From contig CAVSJA010000002.1 of NCBI GenBank assembly GCA_963728145.1, positions 124,001 through 188,000 on the forward strand: DNA of 64,000 nt. Reading direction: 5' to 3'. The notes under the pieces were generated by a model. That model was not told where the DNA came from. It did no database searches and saw only the letters and a program-made list of their open reading frames with translations. A program made the translations under genes and the position numbers. The DNA comes from CAVSJA01 sp963728145 (lineage in GTDB: Bacteria; Bacteroidota; Bacteroidia; Chitinophagales; Chitinophagaceae). Shown piece by piece: positions 27,279 through 34,284 of this stretch (position 1 is the first letter of the stretch; each line of letters starts with the position of its first letter).

Positions 27279-27448
27279 AGTCGGGAGTCGGGAGTCAGGA
27301 GTCAGGAGTCAGGAGTCATTAATTAATTAGTTTCAATCTTTGATTATTTTGACTCAAATTGAAATCAATTATTAATTATTGATTATTGACTACAAAGTAC
27401 CGACTCCTGACTCCTGACTCCCGACTCCCGACTACTGACTCCCGACTG
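27279..27448. repeat. Inverted pair of 7-bp tandem repeats (GGAGTCA/TGACTCC)
   Basis: Left arm 27279-27318 has five to six units of GGGAGTC/AGGAGTC; right arm 27401-27448 has the complement. Between them are AT-rich TTATTAAT heptads (27366-27389). The whole gap between the divergent meaB and GT2 genes is made of these repeats. Confidence 0.85.
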
Positions 27449-27455
27449 ATTTGAT

Positions 27456-27463
27456 TATTTTTG
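27456..27463 (+). promoter_or_regulatory. Candidate -7 element for the second GT2 gene
   Basis: TATTTTTG matches TAnnTTTG, 20 bases before the ATG at 27484 and immediately after the heptad repeat arm. Confidence 0.45.
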
Positions 27464-27483
27464 CCTGCTGAAGTAAAAAGAAA

Positions 27484-28380
27484 ATGAAGCTTTCCGGTTT
27501 TTCGTATATCAGGAATGGTCTTGAATTAGGATATCCTTTCCTCGAATCTATCAAATCTGCCTTGCCGGTCTGTGATGAATTTATCATTGCAGTTGGTGAT
27601 TCCTCTGATGGAACACGTGAAGCGATTGAAGCGTTAAATTCTCCTAAAATAAAGATCGTCGATACAATTTGGGACATGGCCCTGCGTAAAGATGGAAAGA
27701 TCTTTGCGCAACAAACCAATATTGCATTGGACAATTTGACTGGCGATTGGGCGCTTCATATCCAGGCCGATGAGGTATTGCATGAAAAGGATACACCAGA
27801 GATCAGGAGAGCAATTGAAGAAGTTGATGCTGACGAAAGAGTGGAAGGATTTATTCAACCCTTTCTTCATTTCTGGGGGAATTATCATTATATCCGGAAT
27901 TCGAGAAGAGTTCATCGGTACGAAGTGCGCATTTTTCGGAATCGTGGTCTGATCAGATCATTTCGAGATTCACAGGGATTCCGTAAATATTCCAGCATCG
28001 AAGCTTACCTGGCTGGCGAAAAAGGGGAGAAGCTGGCTGTAAAGAAACTGGAAGTACCAGTCTATCATTATAATGCCGTTCGCACAGTTTCGCAAATGAA
28101 GAAAAAAGTGATTGCTTTTGATTCGGCGTATACGGATGCGATTGATGAGAAAGATGAACGTTATTCCGGATTCGATTATCAAAAAATTGACCGGTTGGAG
28201 CGATTCAAAGGTTCACATCCGGAGCTTATGAAAAACAGGATTGAAGAAATGGAAGATGATTTTATTTTTGATCCGAAAAAGGCGGTTTGGACTACAAAGG
28301 ATCGCATCATGCAACCGATAGAAGATTTTCTCGGATTTAAGTTCGGAGAGTATAAAAATTATAAATTGTTACGCAAATAA
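27484..28380 (+). CDS. Glycosyltransferase family 2-like protein
   Basis: 298 residues. It starts MKLSGFSYIRNGLELGYPFLESIKSALP, a pattern of GT2 proteins related to lipopolysaccharide-core transferases. VGDSSDGTREAI and the acidic motif HIQADEVLHEKD (about 91-102) are the expected donor- and metal-binding regions. A second half rich in aromatic residues (FLHFWGNYHYI, RRVHRYEVRIFRNR) probably binds the acceptor. No transmembrane segment. It belongs with the neighbouring GT2 and methyltransferase genes in a loose glycan-related group. Confidence 0.82.
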   Translation: MKLSGFSYIRNGLELGYPFLESIKSALPVCDEFIIAVGDSSDGTREAIEALNSPKIKIVDTIWDMALRKDGKIFAQQTNIALDNLTGDWALHIQADEVLHEKDTPEIRRAIEEVDADERVEGFIQPFLHFWGNYHYIRNSRRVHRYEVRIFRNRGLIRSFRDSQGFRKYSSIEAYLAGEKGEKLAVKKLEVPVYHYNAVRTVSQMKKKVIAFDSAYTDAIDEKDERYSGFDYQKIDRLERFKGSHPELMKNRIEEMEDDFIFDPKKAVWTTKDRIMQPIEDFLGFKFGEYKNYKLLRK

Positions 28381-28386
28381 TCCCAT

Positions 28387-28473
28387 TTCCTCCGTGTTAT
28401 CCGTGGCCGTCGTTCCGTCCGCGCGGCGGGAGGAACCCATGCGGCCACGGAAAACACGGATTACGCGGAGGAA
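28387..28473. repeat. GC-rich stem-loop between GT2 and Lon-domain genes
   Basis: TTCCTCCG and CCGTGGCC on the left (28387-28408) pair with GGCCACGG and CGGAGGAA on the right (28443-28473), with an inner CCGTCCGCGCGGCGGG segment. Imperfect dispersed palindrome; may act as terminator for the GT2 gene, but no T-run follows. Confidence 0.6.
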
Positions 28474-28508
28474 CAATAGGAAATTTTTGCAATTTTGAAC
28501 TATAATCA

Positions 28509-29156
28509 GTGACAAACTTCATTCCCATATTTCCCCTTGGCATCGTGGTTTATCCCGGTGAGAAACTGCATCTGCATATTTTCGAGCCGAAGTATAAGCA
28601 ATTGATCAATGAATGCAAGGCTAATAATAAACCTTTCGGTATTCCTACGGTAATCAATAATAGGATGAACGAAATGGGAACTCTTGTGGAACTGAAGGAT
28701 ATCGTACAGACCTATGGCAATGGTGAAATGGATATTCGCACCGAGGGAGCCAAAGTGTTCCGCATCCTTGAAGTAATAAAATCAGTCCCTGACAAAATGT
28801 ATACAGGTGCCATCGTAAATTATCCCGAAAACGATGTGGACGTGGGAAACCGCGAGTTGATGCAACGGGTAGTTAAAGGGGTAAAGGAATTACACCGCTT
28901 GCTGAACATCAGCAAAGACTTTAAGAAACCAGAGGAGGAACTTCTTGCTTATGATGTTGCGCACCATGCCGGTCTTTCGTTGGAAGAAGAGTATGAATTA
29001 TTGGGACTGATGAAAGAGATCCAACGCCAGGAATACCTGAAAAGGCATTTGCAAAAAGTGATCCCGATGCTGGTTGAGATGGAACATTTAAAAGAGAAGG
29101 TCAAACTCAATGGCCATTTTCGTAATCTTTCTTCATTTGATTTGAATATTGAATGA
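28509..29156 (+). CDS. LON peptidase substrate-binding-domain protein
   Basis: 215 residues from a GTG start (28509); no in-frame ATG precedes the conserved opening FIPIFPLGIVVYPGEKLHLHIFEPKY, which is the characteristic start of the LON N-terminal (PUA-like) domain. No AAA+ or protease domain follows, so it is a stand-alone domain protein, with a helical C-terminal part (about 120-200; KKPEEELLAYDVAHHAGLS). Its partner is unknown. It lies upstream of coaX by 32 bases and is often found in such housekeeping clusters. Confidence 0.85.
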   Translation: MTNFIPIFPLGIVVYPGEKLHLHIFEPKYKQLINECKANNKPFGIPTVINNRMNEMGTLVELKDIVQTYGNGEMDIRTEGAKVFRILEVIKSVPDKMYTGAIVNYPENDVDVGNRELMQRVVKGVKELHRLLNISKDFKKPEEELLAYDVAHHAGLSLEEEYELLGLMKEIQRQEYLKRHLQKVIPMLVEMEHLKEKVKLNGHFRNLSSFDLNIE

Positions 29157-29176
29157 GCGGAGAATGATGCACACCT

Positions 29177-29184
29177 TATTTTTG
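29177..29184 (+). promoter_or_regulatory. Candidate -7 element directly before coaX
   Basis: TATTTTTG ends four bases before the coaX ATG at 29189. If used, transcription would start at or next to the start codon, giving a leaderless message. Confidence 0.4.
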
Positions 29185-29188
29185 CTAA

Positions 29189-29917
29189 ATGTCCACAACA
29201 GTTTGTTTCGACTTCGGTAATACACGCCTGAAATGCGCTGTATTTGATGGCCGTGATTTGAAGGAAGTGTTGGTATTGGAAAATGATTCTGATGAAACCA
29301 TTAATGGACTGTTGAAAAAATATCAACCCGCAAAATCCATCCTTTCTTCCGTTATCGATCATAATCCCGGAATTGAAACCATCCTCAAGGCCTCCACGAA
29401 ATTTCATTTGTTGGGTCCATCTTCCAAAATACCCATCAGCACGCCTGTAGGAAAACCTGAAACTATTGGAGCAGATCGATTGGCCCTTTGTGTTGCAGCG
29501 GTGGAATTATTCCCAGGAAAAAATAATCTGGTTATTGGATTGGGGACAGCAATTACTTACAATTTCATCAACAAATACCATGAATTCCTGGGTGGAGGAA
29601 TTTCACCCGGCATGGAAATGCGGTTCAAATCCTTACAAAACTTTACCGCAAAGCTTCCATTAGTTGAAAAAGACTGGAATTTTCCATTAATTGGATACGA
29701 TACGAGAACAAATATCCTGAGCGGTGTCATTTTGGGAATGGCCAAGGAAATTGATGGCATGATCGACGCCTATGCAGAACGTTATGGGAACTTTAACGTG
29801 CTCTTAACCGGGGGGGATGCACCCTATTTTGTCTATCATCTGAAAAACAAGATATTTGCAAACCCTAACTTAATTTACCAAGGCTTGTATGCGATTAGCG
29901 AGTGTAATAATGTATAA
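29189..29917 (+). CDS. coaX: Type III pantothenate kinase
   Basis: 242 residues. CFDFGNTRLK (5-14) is the phosphate-binding motif of the ASKHA fold; IGADRLALCVAA, GLGTAITYNFI and LGGGISPGMEMR are the type III pantothenate kinase signatures. The enzyme phosphorylates pantothenate in the first step of coenzyme A synthesis and, unlike type I, is not inhibited by CoA (family knowledge). The 3' end overlaps the next gene by eight bases, and coaX-OMP-lptC is a recurrent Bacteroidota gene order. Confidence 0.93.
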   Translation: MSTTVCFDFGNTRLKCAVFDGRDLKEVLVLENDSDETINGLLKKYQPAKSILSSVIDHNPGIETILKASTKFHLLGPSSKIPISTPVGKPETIGADRLALCVAAVELFPGKNNLVIGLGTAITYNFINKYHEFLGGGISPGMEMRFKSLQNFTAKLPLVEKDWNFPLIGYDTRTNILSGVILGMAKEIDGMIDAYAERYGNFNVLLTGGDAPYFVYHLKNKIFANPNLIYQGLYAISECNNV

Positions 29918-31193
29918 GAAAATCAGGCTGTTAGCAATGGTTGGTTGTTGTTTGATTTCTCTGGCAAAGGCACAAACAGAAAACTCTCCTTATTCCAGAT
30001 ATGGTATCGGTGATTTTCTTCCCGGTCAAAATATTTTAAACCGGGGTATGGGCGGTATTGCCGCCGGATATGCCGATATCCGCTCAGTCAATTTTGCCAA
30101 TCCTGCGTCATACGCAAGGTTAGTTACCACAACACTCGATATTGGAGTTGAATTAGGTAGCAAAACCCTTCGCGCAACCAACCCGGTGAGAAAATTTTCG
30201 GCGTTTGATCCTAATATTACTTACCTGCAATTGGGAGTTCCTTTAAAAAAACCAAATGGAGGTATCGCATTGGTTTTCGGTTTGAGACCGGTGACCGCTA
30301 TCAAATACAAGATTGAAAGAAGAGAAAGATTACCAGGCATCGATAGCGTACAAACGCTGTTTGAAGGTACAGGTGGATCTTATAAGGTGAATACCGGATT
30401 AGCATTTCGTATTAGAAACCTAAGTGTAGGAGTTAATGCAGGTTATTTCTTCGGATCAAAAAATTTCAGCACAAGAAGAATATTTATCAACGATACAGTT
30501 GCTTATTACAAGTCCAATCACGAAACCAATTCAAATTTCGGTGGATTTTTTATTGATGGAGGTCTTCAGTATACCATCAACTTCAGTAAGAACTTCCTGG
30601 TTCGACTGGGTGCAATGGGTAATATGGCAACCAATATGAATGGTACCAAGGACATCGTTCGCGAAACTTTTGAGTACGCAAACGATGGTACATTCCGTAT
30701 CGACAGTGTTTATGAAGAAAAAGACATTGATGGTATTGTTGAAATGCCTTCTTCTTATACGTTTGGAATTTTATTGAACAGAGTGGACAGATGGATGTTC
30801 GGTCTTGATTATGTGGCCTCGAAATGGTCTGAATACCGTTATTTTGGAGAAACCGACCTGGTAAATGATAGCTGGGAAGTGCGTGGTGGTGGACAAATTC
30901 AATTAAAGCCAGCTAAGAGTTATTGGACCTATGCAGCTTACCGATTAGGGTTTACCTATGGAAAGGATTATATCAATGCAGATGGAACTCAATTGCAGAA
31001 ATGGTCTGTATCTTTCGGAGTTGCATTGCCGATGAGGCAGGTGGCTTATACTTATCAATCGGCGATTATCAATACCTCAATTGAGTTTGGACAAAGAGGT
31101 AATAATAATAACGTGGTTAGGGAAAACTTTTTCCGTTTAGCTATTGGATTATCCTTGAGCGATATCTGGTTTAACAAACGCAAGTATGATTGA
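29910..31193 (+). CDS. Outer-membrane beta-barrel protein in the coaX-lptC operon
   Basis: 427 residues from ATG 29910; the open frame begins at 29889, but MYKKIRLLAMVGCCLISLAKAQ is the clear signal peptide. Mature protein starts TENSPYSRYGIGDFLPGQNI, followed by NFANPASYARL, a start typical of FadL/OMPP1-like or PorV-like Bacteroidota barrel proteins, with alternating aromatic beta strands to the end. No enzymatic motif. Its place between coaX and lptC suggests a role in envelope assembly or transport (inference). Confidence 0.82.
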   Translation: MYKKIRLLAMVGCCLISLAKAQTENSPYSRYGIGDFLPGQNILNRGMGGIAAGYADIRSVNFANPASYARLVTTTLDIGVELGSKTLRATNPVRKFSAFDPNITYLQLGVPLKKPNGGIALVFGLRPVTAIKYKIERRERLPGIDSVQTLFEGTGGSYKVNTGLAFRIRNLSVGVNAGYFFGSKNFSTRRIFINDTVAYYKSNHETNSNFGGFFIDGGLQYTINFSKNFLVRLGAMGNMATNMNGTKDIVRETFEYANDGTFRIDSVYEEKDIDGIVEMPSSYTFGILLNRVDRWMFGLDYVASKWSEYRYFGETDLVNDSWEVRGGGQIQLKPAKSYWTYAAYRLGFTYGKDYINADGTQLQKWSVSFGVALPMRQVAYTYQSAIINTSIEFGQRGNNNNVVRENFFRLAIGLSLSDIWFNKRKYD

Positions 31194-31195
31194 TC

Positions 31196-31825
31196 ATGCT
31201 TCTTAGCATAAAAAAATATTTCTTTTTCATGGCAGCTTGCATAGGCTGCCTTTTTCTTTTTTCCTGCGAGAATGACGTGGATGAAGTAGATAGCCAGTTC
31301 AAAAAAAAGATCGCGGTGGAAGAAGCATTTAACGTTGATGCATACCTGAGCGGTGAAGGAAAAATGAAAGCGAGGTTAACTGCACCTTATATGTTGCGTT
31401 ACCAGGGCGGCCAGGCAGGCCTGGTCGACTCTCCCTATATTGAATTTCCCCGTACGCTCCATGTTGATTTCTATGATGATTCCACCCGGATTGAAAGTAC
31501 ACTCGACGCATTGTACGCAAAGAGTAACGAGTATGAAAAGAAAGTTTTCCTGCGCGATTCAGTTGTTGTGATAAATAAGTTTCGGGGTGATACACTTCGA
31601 ACTAACGAACTCTGGTGGGACCAGGGGAAAGAAACTTTTTATACCGATAAACCGGTTCAGATCAATCCAAAAAACAAAACTATTTACGGAATAGGAATGA
31701 CATCGAAGCAAGATTTCAAAGAGTGGACCATCTTTAATATTACCGACTCCATTGCTTTGGTTCCGCCGCTCTGGTATACCTCAGTAAACTCTCTCTTGAA
31801 AGATCGAGTTTTGAATAATCAATAA
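31196..31825 (+). CDS. lptC: LptC, lipopolysaccharide export periplasmic protein (lipoprotein form)
   Basis: About 209 residues from ATG 31196; a TTG two codons earlier is less likely. N-terminus has a lipobox (LFLFSC, Cys24) rather than the membrane helix of Enterobacteria. The LptC-type beta-jellyroll is seen in GKMKARLTAPYML, DDSTRIESTLDALYA, KKVFLRDSVVVIN, DTLRTNELWWDQGKETFYTD and the GIGMTSKQDF strand. It would bridge the LptBFG transporter and LptA in LPS export. Starts three bases after the preceding stop. Confidence 0.88.
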   Translation: MLLSIKKYFFFMAACIGCLFLFSCENDVDEVDSQFKKKIAVEEAFNVDAYLSGEGKMKARLTAPYMLRYQGGQAGLVDSPYIEFPRTLHVDFYDDSTRIESTLDALYAKSNEYEKKVFLRDSVVVINKFRGDTLRTNELWWDQGKETFYTDKPVQINPKNKTIYGIGMTSKQDFKEWTIFNITDSIALVPPLWYTSVNSLLKDRVLNNQ

Positions 31826-31912
31826 TTCTACTGGCATGATGCTGCCTGCGATTATTTGGCTTGCTCCACATTGAGCAATTATTAATTATTAATTATTGAT
31901 TATTGGCGACGC

Positions 31913-31920
31913 TATCTTTG
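31913..31920 (+). promoter_or_regulatory. Candidate -7 element for the aldo/keto reductase
   Basis: TATCTTTG matches TAnnTTTG, 19 bases before the ATG at 31940. Directly upstream (31876-31906) is a TTATTAA heptad repeat. Confidence 0.5.
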
Positions 31921-31939
31921 CAATCTAAATTTTCACAGT

Positions 31940-32937
31940 ATGGACATGCAATACCGCCGCATGGGACGCACGGGTCTTCAATTGAGCGTGCTTTCCTTTG
32001 GTAGCTGGGTAACTTTTCATAAGCAGATCGATGATAGTAAAGCAGATGAATTGATGGGTATTGCCTTATGATAATGGAATCAATTTTTTTGATAATGCGG
32101 AGGTATATGCGCTAGGTGAAAGTGAAAAGATGATGGGAAGAGTGCTGAATAAAAAGAATTGGGATCGCACATCATATACCGTTTCTTCGAAAGCATATTT
32201 TGGATGGAGAGGTAAGGCAAATAAGCCTAATCAAACTGGATTAAGCAGAAAACATTTAGTTGAAGCATGTCATGAAGCGCTTCAACGGCTACAGGTTGAC
32301 TATCTCGATCTTATTTTTCTGTCACCGTCCCGATGTAAATGTTCCGATTGCTGAAGCAGTATGGACAATGAATCACCTGATCCAGCAAGGGAAAGTGTTG
32401 TATTGGGGAACCAGTCAATGGAGCGGGGCGGAGATCATGGAAGCTCATCGTGTAGCTGCGCAGAACAGTTTAATCGGGCCCACGGTAGAGCAACCGCAAT
32501 ACAATATGTTTGAGCGCTTCAAAGTTGAACAGGATTATTTACCGGTGTATCAAAATGTAGGGTTGGGAACAACGATCTGGAGTCCTCTTGCTGCAGGATT
32601 TTTAACAGGTAAATATCTTGAAGGCATACCCGAAGATTCCCGACTCGGATTGACCGGATTTGATTGGCTTAAGGAACGCTGGCTCCAGGAAGAAAAAATT
32701 AAAAAACTAAAAAAGCTTGTTGCAGTTGCTGAAAAATTAGGTGTATCGATGGCCACCCTTGCAATTGCATGGACGATAAAGAATCCAAACGTCACCACGA
32801 CCATTCTCGGTGCAACCAAGAAGGAACAATTAATTGAAAATTTGAAAGCGCTTGAAGTTGCAGAGTTGTTGACACCCGATGTGATGGAAAAAATTGAGAA
32901 GATACTTGCAAATAAACCGTTTATGGATCTCGCCTGA
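31940..32937 (+). CDS. Aldo/keto reductase (Kv-beta-like group), reading frame broken twice
   Basis: Start MDMQYRRMGRTGLQLSVLSFG. Catalytic residues of the AKR fold are present once the frame is corrected: Asp in INFFDNAEVY, the Tyr of the same motif, Lys in SSKAYFG and His in LDLIFCHRPD. The NADPH-binding end includes IWSPLAAGFLTGKY and TILGATKKEQLIENL. One extra base at 32066-32067 (GCCT-T-ATGAT) and another near 32319 (ATTTTT-C-TGTCAC) break the frame, giving 31940-32070, 32061-32354 and 32260-32937 when read literally. Corrected length about 331, normal for the family. Substrate unknown. Confidence 0.88.
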
Positions 32938-32940
32938 GTT

Positions 32941-33036
32941 GGGTTGACAAGGTTGACAAAGTTGACAGGTTAACAAGGGAAAAAATAACTTGCATTTCAT
33001 TTTGTCAACCTGTTAACTTGTTAACATGTCAACCTA
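32941..33036. repeat. Inverted pair of 9-bp tandem repeats (GGTTGACAA), locus 4
   Basis: Left arm 32941-32978, right arm 33001-33036 with complementary TGTCAACC/TTAACTTG units. The right arm reaches the stop codon of the convergent oxidoreductase gene. Confidence 0.8.
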
Positions 33037-34200
33037 TACAACGGGGAACTTAAACTTGGAAACCAAATTTACTCTCTTCCCCGTCTTCTGCGATTCCCGC
33101 GCCGCTTCCATTACCTCCAACACATGCAATGCGTGTTCAGCAGCGATCAAAGGCTCTTTACCCGTCACCAATGCTTCGGAAACAACAGATGCGCCTTGTT
33201 GCCATACATATTCTTTTGGATCGGGTTCGTATCGTACAGGCTTTTCTGCATCGAGAGTTGCGAGATCAACCCCGAATGGTGCCCAATCGTATCCCACCAA
33301 TGCCATATTTCCTTTTGTACCCCAGATTGAAATCGTCGGTCTATCCTGTCCCTTGCCTTCATGTCCGTAAGGATCGAAATAGTTGAATCCACATTGAACA
33401 TGGGATAGCGTACCGTTGCCATGATCCATAATGATCATTGCATTATCTTCTGCTTCTACCTTGATGTCCCCTTTATTATCGACTTTTCTATTTGGAGTAA
33501 CAATGCTGGTCATTGCAACAACTGATCTTGCTGGTCCCAGCAAACCTGTTAATGTAGCAATATTGTACACACCAAGATCTGGCATGCTTCCACCACCTTT
33601 TTCATAAAAGAAAGCAGACCATGTTGGTCCGAGATGACCATAATGCGCGTGCGCAGCAGCAACCTTCCCTATTTTTCCTTCACGAATTGCTTTCGACATA
33701 AATGCAAACTGCGGACTATTCACAACTGCAGGTGCGCCCCACACTCGCAGTTTTTTGCTTTTTCCAAGATCAAGCAATGCCTTGCCTTCTTTATAGGTAT
33801 TCGCCATTGGCTTTTCACTCCATACATGTTTACCTGCGTTCACTGCCTGCAGATTCAATCTTCCATGTTCCTGCATATCAGTAAGCGTAACCATCAGATC
33901 AAACGGCGCACCGGCGAGCAACTTATCAATATGCGGGTAACTATTGGCGATCTTGTATTTTTCTGCTGCCGCCTTTGCCCTGTCATAAATAATATCACAT
34001 GTGCTTACCAATTCAACATAAGGTGATTTAGAAAGATGGGGAAAGTATTGAGTGGATACACTGCCGCATCCAATTACAGCCACTTTGATCTTTTTTTGTG
34101 GCGTTTCAAGGGCCAACCCTTCAAGGGAAGTCAAGAGCAGAGCCGCTCCTGCCATCATTGACCTTTGAATAAAATCACTGCGGGAAAGGTTTTTATCCAT
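33034..34200 (-). CDS. Gfo/Idh/MocA-family oxidoreductase, exported
   Basis: 388 residues from ATG 34200. An N-terminal SRSDFIQRSMMAGAALLLTSL segment looks like the twin-arginine-like leader common in this family, though only one basic residue is at the key place. The Rossmann motif VAVIGCGSVSTQYFPHL (about 40-56) binds NAD(P). EKPMANTYKEGKAL contains the EKP motif with the catalytic Lys. The C-terminal sheet domain carries the substrate site (MPDLGVYNIATL). It probably oxidises or reduces a sugar or inositol-like compound. It diverges from the fusion protein at 34285, hinting at shared carbohydrate metabolism. Confidence 0.87.
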   Translation of the reverse strand: MDKNLSRSDFIQRSMMAGAALLLTSLEGLALETPQKKIKVAVIGCGSVSTQYFPHLSKSPYVELVSTCDIIYDRAKAAAEKYKIANSYPHIDKLLAGAPFDLMVTLTDMQEHGRLNLQAVNAGKHVWSEKPMANTYKEGKALLDLGKSKKLRVWGAPAVVNSPQFAFMSKAIREGKIGKVAAAHAHYGHLGPTWSAFFYEKGGGSMPDLGVYNIATLTGLLGPARSVVAMTSIVTPNRKVDNKGDIKVEAEDNAMIIMDHGNGTLSHVQCGFNYFDPYGHEGKGQDRPTISIWGTKGNMALVGYDWAPFGVDLATLDAEKPVRYEPDPKEYVWQQGASVVSEALVTGKEPLIAAEHALHVLEVMEAARESQKTGKRVNLVSKFKFPVV

Positions 34201-34284
34201 AATAGTAGATTGTCTATAAAGGTAATTTTTTCCACCCAATCCCTATTGTAGAATTTGTATCTTGAATAGTTACGCAATCGATTT

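Noticed and set aside
24585..28380. Complete polysaccharide biosynthesis operon
   Set aside because: Only two GT2 and one methyltransferase gene, divergent and interrupted by meaB; no flippase, polymerase or initiating transferase.
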